Below are positions 22,416 to 33,548 of a DNA stretch of 64,000 nt, in pieces. Both the position numbers and the translations under genes were made by a program. This DNA comes from Periplaneta americana (taxonomy: Eukaryota > Arthropoda > Insecta > Blattodea > Blattidae), in the NCBI RefSeq assembly GCF_040183065.1, contig NC_091133.1, positions 133,462,806 through 133,526,805 on the forward strand. The letters run 5' to 3'. The number at the start of each line of letters is the position of its first letter. Position 1 is the first letter of the stretch. The notes under the pieces were generated by a model. The model did no database searches. It was given only the letters and a program-made list of their open reading frames with translations, and had not been told where the DNA came from.

Positions 22416-24530
22416 ATGAAACCTGGCATTAGTTTTATTGTATTAATTAATCATTAATGCTGATAGTATTTTCCATTTAATGAAACCTTGCATTAATTAT
22501 TGTATTGTAGTTTTAACAAATTGTATTAATTAATCATTAATAGTGATAGTATTTTACATTTAATGAAACCTTGCATTAATTATTGTATTGTACTTTTAAC
22601 AATCGATGTGATGACGTTACACAATTCATCTCCTTCGCGGGAGGAAACTAGCACTTCCTCTTTAAGTGCGTATATTTATTCAATGATCCATTTAATGAAA
22701 CCTTGCATTAATTATTGTACTAATTATATCATATAACAATAGTGTTAAATGGATAATATTCCCTGTTTGTTGTGCAAGGCCACATTGAATAGATGGAGTC
22801 ATTTTCGTAATGAGTTGTTTTTACAGCGATATGGGAAACGAATAGTATGGGAAAATTATGAGCGCAGGAACGTCATGTAATTACAACAATTAAATGAAAA
22901 TAAGCCCACAATCTAGTTAAATGATTAAAAAAACTGAATGTGATGCACTGCGAACGCTCTACCAATTGAGCTACTCCCTCAGTTATTAAATGAGCACACG
23001 AAACAGACATGTTAAACAGCATTCTTTGAATCTCTGGAACTGTCTCATCCTTTTGCATAGATGGCTTGTGTTCATGTAACTAATTATAGATTTTGATTAA
23101 TGTTTATCGTATTGGCAATTGAGGTGGTGATGAATCATGACATGTAAATTTCCAATTTGGCAGTTGTCTTTATGGTCGGCCACAGAATTTGAACCCATGA
23201 CCTCAATGCGAGTCTCAAACTCTCTCGATTCTGCATCACTGTTTATGTAAATAAAATAAATTAAGATGAAATTAGGCACATAAATATTATTTTAAGAAAC
23301 ATGGGAAACGAATAGTATGGGTAAATTATGAGTGCAGGAACGTCATGTAATTACAACAATTAAATGAAAATAAGCCCACAATCTAGTTAAATGATTGAAA
23401 AACTGAATGTGATGAACTGATTAATGTAATTAATGATGTGCACTTTGATAAGAATCATGGTTAGATTTAGGCCTATGCATCACATTATTAATAACGCTAT
23501 CGTGATAATCACAACAATGAAATAATAACAGTAAAGTAACATTTGTTAGAGCAAGAGCAACCGCGGATCATAAAAAAAATTATTAAAAAATGAATGTCAC
23601 GTTTTTTAAAAAAAACTGAATGTGATGCACTGATTAATGTAATTAATGATGTACATTTTGATAAGAATCATGCGTTAGATCTATGCATCACGACGTGTAA
23701 TTATAAATGTAAACACCATTTATTTTTTGGAAAAGGATTTATTATTATTATTATTTTTTTTTTATTTTTATTATTATTATTAAATTTTCTGAGGAAGGAG
23801 TAAGGTGAAAGATTTTACTTCCTCTGACTGGTTATGCGTCAATCTATCTTCAAAAGTCCAAGTCTTTTTATGTATATCCCTTTGTACTTTAACAACTGAT
23901 GTGAGAAATTACAGTCCGCTCCGCGAATGTCTGGAATCAGGTAAAAGATGTTTACTTCCAGCCATAGATAGAGTATAAATCATGCTATTTATGCCTCTTT
24001 AAATACAGCAACCAGGTGACTGTTGAAGTGAGTTTTCTTCATTGTTATTATGCTGTACATTTTATTCCCTTCTAGTAATCATAGGTAATTTTTGAAGTGA
24101 GAATTGAGTTTTCTCCACATATTTGAGTAATTTTATTTATTTCTACTCACCATTCCGCTATTTCATCTTTTTGAATTCGATTTGATGCATTGTTTTACTT
24201 CCACCAAGGTGATACACTTTCTCTTTCAACTGCGGTGAACTGGTTGGGTCCTGCTTCAGACAGCTGCGTCCAGTCAATGTCATATAGTCGAGGACTCACT
24301 TTCACTTCCTCGTGCGGGATTCACCTCTCACACAGATGGCTAAACCGACTGCGTAATACATACTCATACATATTTCACAACAGAAAATTATTTTCAACTG
24401 GCCAGGGAACAGGCGGTGGTCGAAAAAAAATAATACAAGTGTCAAATAAGACCTACAGGAACATGTGTATTCGAAACATCCACGCATATCGAGTGATTTA
24501 CCTTGGCTCTTACGTAACAAGAGCTTTCAT
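22416..24530. repeat. Mirror of left-arm repeats, SINE and tRNA half (right arm)
   Basis: Inverted copies of the AATTAATGCAAGGTTTCATTAA tandem block (22416-22716), the tRNA 5'-half (22951-22980), the SINE relic (about 23056-23241) and the unassigned outer arm segment with its 119-codon frame (24190-24549). Confidence 0.75.
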
Positions 24531-24659
24531 AACAAACAATGGACCTTGAAACTTATGTAACACAGCTTTCACTTCATTTCAACATTCTCTCCATGCTCAT
24601 TCGTCAATCGCTTTCCCACACCACTCGCTTGCAAATACCCATTCACCAATCACAAACCA

Positions 24660-24783
24660 GCTCCCCTTATCCCTCCTTTGACCACGCCCCCTTTCCCCTA
24701 TCCCTCTTTTGGCCACACCCCGTTTCCCCTATCCCTCATTTGGTCACGCCCCGTTTCCCCTATCCCTCATTTGGCCACGCCCC
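24660..24783 (-). promoter_or_regulatory. Subterminal 31-bp GC-box repeats, right end
   Basis: Mirror of 10818-10941: four units with CC[A/G]C[A/G]CCCC and CCCCTATCCCT, about 55 bp from the ACTACT terminus. Confidence 0.5.
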
Positions 24784-24837
24784 CTCCGACCCTCACTACC
24801 CTCCAACCCTTGACGTCAGTCCACTTTGTAGACTACT

Positions 24838-24843
24838 ATACAC
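24838..24843. repeat. Target-site duplication ATACAC, right
   Basis: Directly follows the ACTACT terminus; matches 10758-10763 exactly. Confidence 0.8.
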
Positions 24844-26632
24844 AATTCAATAATTTTCAATTGCACCGCACGGAGATTTAGATATGTTGAAATTATAGGT
24901 TATGTTTACTGTACCAGTTGCCCATTTCTGTCTAATTTTAATGGTCTCCAATGCCCTGCCACTACATATGTATGTTATGTCATATGGAAACTATAGGTTA
25001 TGTTTACTACATTTAACTTTTATTCCTATATTCGCAATTATATATTATAATTAAACATAATGTCATGTACGACACCCGTCACATTCTATTTGTCTGTATT
25101 TTGATACTACAATTGAGTACTGAATTATTGTATTTATCTACTACATAAGAGACGAAGTAACACAATTGTACGTAGGTATATAATTTCATAGGAGTGGTAT
25201 GGTAAATGTTTTGTCTAAAATTAAGGAAGGTAGATGTGCTAAATTGAAATCGCAATATAAATTCTTGTTTATTAAACCTCAAAATAGCTTTCATTCTAAA
25301 CTTGAAATGTTGACGCGAAGAGATTATGTTAACATGTAAAATTATCTTCACATTAAAATAACAGTTTTGTAATTATTTCTGCAACATATTATGCAACAAG
25401 AAGTAAACGGAACTTATGGACACATTACACTAAATAAAGCTTAGCAATGTTAAGGTATAAAGTTATAATATAATATTTCACTGAGCTCCATACACTGAAA
25501 TAGAAAACCCAAACAAACATTACTGCCTGGTCTAGATCGAAAAAGCATTGACTGTGCCGTATTTCGCATTTTTATGAAAAGCTATGTAAACTGTGAAATG
25601 TTCGTTATCGGTTGTAATAAATGTAAATGGCTAAAATACAATAATTTGAATAATAATATGGGACAAGGAGACGTTTGTAGTACTACAAATTTTAAGAAAA
25701 ATAGGTTAGAGTTATCCTTCTTCCGAAAGATCCAGGAAGGTGAGTTTATAGAATATAATATATATTTTATGAAAATAATATATAAACCTTATGTATTTCA
25801 TATTTCAATAGTGGAAGGAAGGTGTTAATTTTTTCAAAAGAACACGATATCGAAAACATAATACATTTTATCGTCTGCTAGGGAAAGAGTCTCTGATGAG
25901 GCGATAGTAGCGATCCTGGTGGTGAGCAACTATCTATGGATGCATATTTCAACTGTCTATGTTTGCATATTCAGTATTCAGCTTCGTGACTGTATATAAT
26001 AGACTGTGGTTGCATGGTACTGTATTCCATATTCAAATATTACATCCCTTTTGAGATTTGTTTTGTATTTGATGTTCAAATTAACACTTGTTATAAAATA
26101 GAAAACTTTTATAAAAAAATTAAAACATTAAAATTTTTAATACTTACAGGGGATTTGAGGAAATCCCTACGACTGTTAACAATTGATATACTTTTAAGTT
26201 TTATATTTTATAGAACGTCCCTAATCCGCTCTGTAATGAAGAGGTATACTGTTCATGTTAAGTCTGGACAGAAGCTTGTACGGGCCACTTAGCAAAACTA
26301 ATGAAATTCAACGTGCTATATACAGAATAAATTACTGAAGCCAACACACTACGATTGTTCTGCTATATGGTGATCTGGGTATAATTCTTGTCCTACACTT
26401 ATAATAAACTTATAAGTAAAAAGTTGAGGGCCCAGTCGCGGTCGGAGCGTACCAGGTTGACTGACAGCGGAACAGGCTAGGACTTGTTTACTTTTTCCGT
26501 CTTCTGAGCGTTGCGCAATCTGTGTAGGAATGGTTGACGTTGGAGGTTTCGTACATAGTAGCACTGAAACTGGGATATTTGAAGTCATTGCGATGTCGAA
26601 AACGAAATGCAATTGTAACACAATTTTAAATA
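24844..26632. other. AT-rich stretch without a recognised gene
   Basis: Short frames at 25574-25828 and 26014-26292 show no known domain. The segment includes the inverted partner (25980-26006) of the short dispersed repeat at 10350-10377. Confidence 0.5.
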
Positions 26633-26634
26633 TA

Positions 26635-27743
26635 CAGGGACATCATTTTATTTTTACTAACATTTTTAATATTAACCTGGCTATGCCTTTAGAGAACAGG
26701 AAACACAGATTGCTACCCCCTTCCACGACTGTAGTTCGATGATACTGGCGTAAAACTCAAACAAATCACTGTACTAGATATAGGAGGGAAGAAAAGTAGT
26801 TCATCCATTTACGTAAACTAGGAAATATCGCGATTTTGAGTTCGATAATTTTCATTAGGGTTTTTTTAATCTTAATACAGTACTGTAACTTATTAAGAAT
26901 AAGTATTTTTACTCACGAACTGAGTTAGCCATGCGAACGTATTCATTATGCAGTGTATATTATACTGTCTACAGCACATTAGCGTACAATATAGAGAATG
27001 AAGTTAAATTGAAAAATAACCATAATATGGATATTTAAACACATTTTTGAAAATTCTGGCCGTTCATTTCGTTACAGGCTTCAGTTCTTTTGTGCATATT
27101 ATAGCACTATAGACTATTGCATCTAATTCCAATTGCCAGTTTCGTCCTTCGTACTAGTAACTCATGTTGAAATAATTTTGTACATAGTCTATAAAAGAGT
27201 ACCTTACGTACTGTAAATTCAATCTTCACTTCTGCCCGACCCGCACAGATAAAACTACTCAGACATGCTATCTACTGTCCGTCCAAGTGGTTATGCCGGA
27301 GGATCGTAGAAAGGGAGGAAATCACGAGACAGTTAACTACTTAACGAGGCCCTTTTATTTAAGTTATTTTAAACAGTTGTATAATATTACCTAAACGTCC
27401 AATTCCTAACAGAAATTAATGTTTTCAGAAAAGAGCTAAGACAGCCCTGCTTTTACAGAGGGGCGAACAGAAGCAGGTGGGGGAAATCGGGATGCGACGT
27501 AGGCAAACGGTCAGTACCTGTGCGAAAATATGATTCAATATTGAAAGCTCTTTCGTCATTGGAAAACGCGAACATATTTCTGGAACGTACTGTACTCACT
27601 AACTCAGTGCTGTTTACTATATGCGGTCTTGGATCTGTGTGTAGAGGACAGTTTGAACTTCATCAGTAGAAGGAGTGGGAGTGAAGTACACTCACAAACT
27701 CAGGTACAATAAAAATTGAAGTAAAAATAAAATGATGTCCCTG
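26635..27743 (+). mobile_element. TA-flanked DNA element, copy A (1.1 kb, non-autonomous)
   Basis: Begins CAGGGACATCATTTTATTTT and ends with its reverse complement; both ends abut TA (26633-26634 and 27744-27745), consistent with a TA target duplication. The interior shows no transposase. A second copy lies inverted at 34831-35922. The interior contains the 260-bp module also present in the palindrome arms. Superfamily uncertain; a TA target suggests a Tc1/mariner-type or similar integrase. Confidence 0.8.
26996..27256. repeat. 260-bp shared module in element copy A
   Basis: Runs from GAATGAAGTTAAATTGAAAAAT to AGATAAAACT, inverted relative to the left-arm copy at 13659-13920. Divergence from the arm copies is clearly higher than between the two arms. 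Confidence 0.8.
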
Positions 27744-27946
27744 TATTTTATTAACTTTCTTCCACTATAAAATAAGATGAAAAAAAAAAAAACCTTACAT
27801 AAAGAGCCAAAATTCACTACAACTGCAAGCAAAATTTACGGCCTTAATTATGGACTATAAATTTACAATAAGGTTTTGAAATATATATAAATTATAAGAA
27901 ATTATAACAAGAATGAATTCAAATTAAAAATGGAAGATATATTTAG

Positions 27947-29670
27947 AACTAGCCGTACCCGTGTGCTCCGCTGCACCCGTTAGAAATAAATATAAAGTAA
28001 TTACATAATTAAAATAGGACATTTGATCCAGGGAACATTCGTATTTGATAGAAGGATAAATCGTTTAATATGTTACTTAATTTAAATTGTATTTAAAATA
28101 TTAAAATGCGATCATTTTGATCCAGAGACCACTCATTTGGTGTAATGACAATTCCTTTAACATGTTTCTTAATTGTTATTACCAATTATTTTTGGAAAAG
28201 CGAAAATTAACAGAAAAATTTTGGCTACAGATTTATTATGTTTATATTATATTATATTATATTACATCTTTTTATTTTTTATTGGGTTATTTTACGACGC
28301 TATATCAAAATCTAGGTTATTTAGCGTCTGAATGAAATCAAGGTGATAATACCGGTGAAATGAGTCCGGGATCCAGCACCGAAAGTTACCCAGCATTTGC
28401 TCGTATTGGGTTGGAAAACCCCGGAAAAAACCTCAACCAGGTCACTTGCTCCGACCGGGATTCGAACCCGGGCCACCTGGTTTCGCGGCCAAACGCGCTT
28501 ACCGTTACTCCACAGGTGTGAACATATTATATTATATATTATATTATATTATATTATATTATATTATATTATGTAAGAAGTGTGTTGATAACGGATGTAC
28601 TCGAATTAGAAAGTTTTTAATTTGTTGTGGTAGCTGTTGAATCTCAGGAGGAACAACTTTTACAACAGCGCAACATAATCTGCTTGGCTCATTACCCAAT
28701 TTTTTTACATTGCATTTATTGCATATATATTTTATGTATTTTAACACGATTCAATTGAGCATAGTTAAAATTTGAATTATAAAATAATGGATTGCTAAGC
28801 TAACGTACTATTACTACATACTAAATCAATACACTCTCGTTGTTCGTTAATTCTCTGAGATAGAAATGAATATGTTCATAAACATTATTATAAGAAATAC
28901 AGGAAATGAATATACAGAATAACCTATCAAGTGTTCTGTGCATAAGAAGCTATTTTAATCTTACCTGTCCTCAATTCACTCACAAGTTACTGTAGTAACA
29001 TTATAGCATTATGTCCATCCAGGGAAACTACACTTTCCAATGATGAAATAATAATTCATTATACAAGTAGGTTAATTTAGCTTCCGATATTAGTTCATAC
29101 AAACACAGAAACATTGTCTGTAGGCTATGTTTCATAGCTTTCGATTGTTATGTCCAAGGCCCCTTATAGACGAAGTCATTTGTTTTTCATTTCAATACAC
29201 CGCCTTAGATGGCAGTTATTTTAATTTTAAAACTCATTTATCTCATTAAATATCAGTTCTATCAAAATTTTTCAGAGAATAAAACTTATCAGAAATCATT
29301 TTTAAAGAAACTTTTGTTATGCAACATATTTCACAAAACTCAATAATAAGCGAGATATTTCGATTTATTTAATTCAGGCCCTCTTATAACCCCCCTTTTA
29401 AATAACGTATTTTGAATGCCATATAGCCTATAATCTAAGTTACAACGAACTTAATTTATATTCCAATTTTCATCGAAATCGGTTCAGCCATTATAGCGTG
29501 AAAAGGTAACAATCATACAGACAGACAGACAGACAGACATAAAAACAAAAATTTCAAAAAAGCGATTTTCGGTTTCAGGGTGGTTAATTATATATGTTAG
29601 GACCAATTATTTTTGGAAAATCGAAAATTACCAGAAAATTTTCGGCTACAGGTTTATTATTAGTATAGAT
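27947..29670 (+). mobile_element. Insect-wide interspersed element with CTAGCCGTACCCG head
   Basis: The head AACTAGCCGTACCCGTGTGC and the tail (AAATCGGTTCAGCCATTATA, GTGAAAAGGTAACA, (CAGA)n at 29516-29541, TATTAGTATAGAT) are a widespread arthropod repeat pattern. A 3'-end-like stretch (TTTTTGGAAAA.CGAAAATTA, CGGCTACAG or GGCTACAG) occurs twice, at 28185-28245 and 29600-29660, so this is either one element with a duplicated end or two adjacent copies. No coding capacity is seen. A SINE is inserted at 28268-28525. Confidence 0.55.
28268..28525 (-). mobile_element. tRNA-derived SINE (family S1), copy 1
   Basis: On the minus strand the head CACCTGTGGAGTAACGGTAAG (A-box-like) and GGGTTCGAATCCCGG (B box) are followed by a body with TTTTTTCCGGGGTTTTCC and a 3' end AGCGTCGTAAAATAACCC plus an A-rich tail. 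It sits inside TATTA-rich DNA (28228-28264 and 28526-28572), so the target duplication cannot be resolved. Near-identical to 47404-47662. Confidence 0.85.
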
Positions 29671-29778
29671 ACGTAACTGAAATTAGTATTAATATATATT
29701 CGGCTGATATTTTCAAATAAATATATTATGTTTTGATGATTACTTTATTATAATTCATTTTATTCTCGTTAAATAACC

Positions 29779-29815
29779 TCCTAGTTGATAAAGTGTCGTT
29801 AAATAAATAACCAAC
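29779..29815 (+). mobile_element. SINE 3'-end relic
   Basis: CCTAGTTGATAAAGTGTCGT followed by TAAATAA resembles the 3' end shared by several SINEs here (compare 48640-48665). No tRNA head remains. Confidence 0.45.
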
Positions 29816-29819
29816 TAAA

Positions 29820-30700
29820 ACAGTATACTACTCTGCTTCTTTACCAACATGATTTACTTCGCCTGGTGAAATAGTCAAATCTGCCAAAAATTAACTTCTA
29901 TATAGCTCCGTGTCACGACATGATCTCAATATTATTCTAAAACATTTAGCGAAAAAAATATTTTTCTTTCCTAGCGGGGCTACATACGAATTCGCCCCAG
30001 TGAGAATGGTTGGGGTTGAGATTATCCTAATTTGGCTCCAATACCTTTACTAACTCGACCCTGGCTGCGTCGACACAATGTTTGGGATTTCTTTGTACAT
30101 ACACAAATATAGTATCAAACTTGCTTTGAATATGTTTGAACCCATTCTGTGCTAAGTGCAGCGCACAACATAACCTTACACTGTAGACAAACTGTTAAAG
30201 CAGCTCTATGAACAGCTTTCTCAAAATCACAAAAGAACGTGCAAATTCCATACGAATCTGTTAATGATTATAGGGACCGTACTTTGTCCCAGGAGAGTAC
30301 AAGATTAAGTTTCGGTATTACTGGAGGTTTTAAGTCAGGCATGCCAGAAATCAGTGCAGTTTTGTGCTCGGATCGCCAGTCTGTGCAGACTGCATCATTC
30401 GAGCGTTGCTTTTACCCGTTCTTAGCTGAGGGGTGTACAATAATCTAGTCTGCGCGTCTAGGATTGGATTAAGGATATTATAAACACACTTAGCAGGAGG
30501 AAAAAACACGGTTATTACCAGTGTCTATACTTGACAATTGTAATACAAGAAACTTTAGGCTTACTCAGTTATACTTCACAAAGTAGTGGTTTGTAAAGCA
30601 TAATTTATTAATATGATTTTTATATACTGTAGTATTTGAAGAAAAAATATTGCAGTAATTTCGAAAAAACAAAACACTAACAAGTATTTCATTTTACCTA
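29820..30700. other. Stretch without a recognised gene
   Basis: A 69-codon frame at 30239-30448 has no recognisable domain. No repeat family identified. Confidence 0.45.
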
Positions 30701-30707
30701 GTAGGTA

Positions 30708-31675
30708 CTTACTTACTTACTGGCTTTTAAGGAAACCGGAGGATCATTGCTGCCCTCATATAAGCCCGCCATTGGTCCCTATCCTGAACAAGATTAATCC
30801 ATTCTCTATCATCATATCCCACCTCCCTCAAATCCCATCTACGTCTCGGCCTCCCTAAAGGTCTTTTACCCTCCGGCCTCCCAACTAACACTCTATATGC
30901 ATTTCTGGATTCGCCCATACGTGCTACATGCCCTGCCCATCTCAAACTTGTGGATTTAATGTTCCTAATTATGTCAGGTGAAGAATACAATGCGTGCAGT
31001 TCTGTGTTGTGCAACTTTCTCCATTCTAATGTAACTTCATCCCTCTTAGCCCCAAATATTTTCCTAAGCACCTTATTCTCAAACACCCTTAACCTATGTT
31101 CCTCTCTCAAAGTGAGAGTCCAAGTTTCACAACCATAAAGAACAACCGGTAATATAACTGTTTTATAAATTCTAACTTCCAGATATTTTGACAGCAGACT
31201 GGATGATAAAAGCTTCTCAACCGAATAATAACACGCATTTCCCATATTTATTCTGTGTTTAATTTCCTCCCGAGTATCATTTATATTAGTTACTGTTGCT
31301 CCAAGATATTTGAACTTCTCCACCTCTTCAAAAGATAAATTTTCAATTTTTATGTTTCCATTTCATACAATATTCTCGTCACGAGACATAATCATATACT
31401 TTGTCTTTTCTGGATTTACTTCCAAACCTATCTCTTTACCTGCTTCCAGTAAAATTCCCGTGTTTTCTCTAATCGTTTGTGGATTTTCTCCTAACATATT
31501 CACGTTATCCGCATAGACAAGCAGCTGATGTAACCCTTTCAATTCCAAACCCTCTCTGTTATCCTGGACTTTCCTAATGGCATACTCTAGAGCAAAGTAA
31601 AGAAGTAAATGTGATAGTGCATCTCCTTGCTTTAGCCCACAGTGAATTGGAAACGCATCTGACAGAAACACATAG
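30708..31675 (-). pseudogene. LINE family 1, reverse transcriptase 3' part, copy 1
   Basis: Minus-strand coding covers the RT palm: [18 protein letters not shown] (motif B region), [18 protein letters not shown] (the catalytic YADD reads YADN here), then [29 protein letters not shown] and [19 protein letters not shown] motifs. An in-frame stop after SRDENIV (about 31363) and a deletion after GRPRRRW break it. The 3' end is AAAAGCCAGTAAGTAAG, a short (AAGT)n tail typical of RTE-like LINEs. Five relics of this family occur in the window. The YADD-to-YADN change alone would abolish activity. Confidence 0.9.
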
Positions 31676-31689
31676 TAGGTACTAATTAT

Positions 31690-33060
31690 TTTAAAGTAAT
31701 AGACCCTACTCTTTCATTGTTCGTCGAGCATTATTATTTATTGGGACGTCAGGAGGTTTGAGCGCAACTGTAGTATGCCTTGCTTTACAACTATTTAAAG
31801 TATCTTCCCCTTCTCGACGAGGATCGTTCCCTTGTTAGAGCACTTATGCAGCTGTAATCGAATTTAAAAGATCGAATGATTTCAGTATCATGTGAACTTC
31901 ACTATTCGCTATATTTAGTAATGTGAATGTTTTGTGATTGCAGGAGATGAGTTCACTGCGAGCCACAACACAGGAAGGAACCCTAAGGTGAGTATGAGTC
32001 CCACAATTAAAAAAGTTCACCGGAGGTAACATTATCGTGTTTTAATGTGCTGTCACTTGTTTATGAAACAAGCATCCATATTTATTACACATCATTGCAA
32101 TTTAATTGTTCGTACGTTATTCGATCCGAAAATTCTTCATGTATTCCATTGAATATTATTTTCGTCCTGTTCGCTAAAACATCGGCTAATTCTGATTTGA
32201 GCTCGGTTCGACTCTGCTGCGCGCATTGTTCAATCAATATAGATTCCAAAAGCAGATTCTGTATACGGGCAGGGATCAACGATCCAATTACTACAGTTCA
32301 ATTGTTATGAGCGCTCTAGGCGTATTTCATTTATAGTAAATAGATGATTTAATTAAATTTTATACAGTTGAATAGATTAATACGTGACGGTATTTAACCG
32401 AACGGAATATAATCGTGCGACCCGAAATAAAACTCCAGCTAGTAATCTCTGTTTATAACATGCAGTATAAACATGAAATACTATTTCGTGATTATTTAAT
32501 CCAGAGGTCAATATTGTTTCCAAGTGAACGAATGAAGGGGAGAGCCTATCCTCCTTTTTGTACCTTCTATGACTGCTGAATACAGTTATTAAATTAAAAA
32601 TGTTTACAGATTTATTGAAGTTTAGATTGAGTTCAAATTTAATAACTACAAATAAGTTACAAGCGCTTGAACTCTTTTTAAAATTATAATCATCATGTAA
32701 ATTGTTATTCTTTTATTTTTGTCATTTTAACAATGTCGTATTCGTAACTTAGTATGTTTATGTATATGTAATGTTTGTTTTTTTCCTTCTTTTTAATTTT
32801 ATGTGTCAGTACAGTTAACAATTTAATCACAGCTCTGATTGCTGTTATTTATTTTTCTTCTATCCAGTTTTATTATTGGCCATACCTGATCTCAATCATC
32901 TTGCTTTATCGACCCAGTTATTTTATTTATACAACAAATTGTAATATGTGATATTAGTAAGCAACTTTTAATTCTGAAGAATATTCATATACGAGTAGGC
33001 CTATTACAATGATATTGTATGTAAATGTATGTAATTTTTGCTTGAAATAATGAACTTAAC
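31690..33060. other. Stretch without recognised elements except a candidate exon
   Basis: Unique-looking AT-rich sequence. The only exon-like signal is at 31944-31987. The short frames at 32047-32310 and 32085-32279 lack recognisable domains. Confidence 0.45.
31944..31987 (+). other. Orphan candidate internal exon (44 nt)
   Basis: A T-rich tract ending TTTTGTGATTGCAG precedes GAGATGAGTTCACTGCGAGC and the exon ends CCCTAAG followed by a consensus donor GTGAGT at 31988. Both splice signals are strong and the 44-nt interval is GC-richer than its surroundings. No homology or partner exon is seen in the window. It could belong to a host gene with large introns, or be chance. Confidence 0.25.
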
Positions 33061-33063
33061 ACA

Positions 33064-33298
33064 TTGTACAAATCAAGATTTTCAGGTATAACTCCCTGTA
33101 AAGTTGATTTGAATAATTTCGAGCGAAAAATTGTTCCTGAGCCGGGTATCGAACCCGGGACCTTTGGTTTAACGTACCAACGCTCTACCACTGAGCTACT
33201 CGGGAACTCTAACCGACACCGATCCAATTTTTCCCTCTATATCCACAGACCTCAAAGTGGGCTGACAACCGTCAAGCAACCAACTTCGAGTGCACACT
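33064..33298 (-). mobile_element. tRNA-like SINE (family S2), copy 1
   Basis: The minus strand from 33207 to 33133 reads like a tRNA: CCCGAGTAGCTCAGTGGTAG (A box), an anticodon arm TTGGT-ACGTTAA-ACCAA, and GGGTTCGATACCC (B box). Two extra bases before the 3' acceptor strand and a C at position 33 argue against a working tRNA. Flanking GGAAAAATTGGATCGGTGTC and AGGTCTGTGG are shared with the copy at 63307-63508. CAAATCAAGATTTTCAGGTA at 33068 recurs at 33352 and may be a target duplication. Confidence 0.8.
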
Positions 33299-33372
33299 AA
33301 CTCTGTGTGACTTAAATTGTGGTTTTCTGTTAACGAACAGTGACGTGTATTATGCAAATCAAGATTTCAGGT

Positions 33373-33475
33373 AGAGTTCCCGAGTAGCTCAGTGGTAGAG
33401 CGTTGGTACGTTAAACCAAAGGTCCCGGGTTCGATACCCGGCTCCGGAACAATTTTTCCCTCGAAATTATTTAAC
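33373..33475 (+). mobile_element. tRNA-like SINE (family S2), copy 2, opposite strand
   Basis: The same tRNA-like unit on the + strand (33376-33450), followed by AATTTTTCCCTCGAAATTATT. With the copy at 33133-33207 it makes a head-to-head inverted pair about 170 bp apart, able to form a long hairpin. Confidence 0.8.
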
Positions 33476-33548
33476 ACATTGTAATCAATAGGAATGGGAA
33501 ACGAGACTCTCACTTGAATCGTTTTTACATTAACAGGGCAAATATCTA

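Larger units (their letters stand above)
10764..24837. mobile_element. 14.07-kb palindromic Polinton-like element
   Basis: Positions x and about 35601-x are complementary over the entire element except a central minisatellite (17516-18085). Mismatches and single-base indels are rare (for example 10770/24831, near 11105, 11286, and a 7-A versus 6-A run near 14647/20956). The element starts AGTAGT, ends ACTACT and sits between 6-bp direct repeats. Six-bp target duplications and 5'-AG ends are, as I recall, typical of Polintons/Mavericks. Each arm holds a decayed segment resembling the N-terminal part of Polinton DNA polymerase B. No integrase, packaging ATPase, protease or capsid gene was recognised, so this is a non-autonomous derivative. 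The palindrome could extrude a cruciform or fold as one RNA hairpin. Confidence 0.7.
18086..24837 (-). repeat. Right arm of the giant inverted repeat
   Basis: Reverse complement of 10764-17515. Differences from the left arm are few: substitutions near 18574 and 18608, an A-run difference at about 20956, and 24307. The two arms are therefore separate copies in the assembly, not a mirrored duplicate of identical reads. Confidence 0.95.

Noticed and set aside
10764..24837. Palindrome as an assembly or foldback-read artefact
   Set aside because: The arms differ by substitutions and indels, the two flanks are unrelated, and a precise 6-bp duplication borders both ends. It still merits long-read confirmation.
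28440..28522. Functional tRNA gene (and the similar unit at 47590-47660)
   Set aside because: A- and B-box sequences are present but the cloverleaf is imperfect, and both copies share the same SINE body and tail.
33376..33450. Functional tRNA-Asn gene
   Set aside because: C instead of T before the putative GTT anticodon, two surplus bases before the 3' acceptor strand, and the same unit with shared flanks at two other sites.
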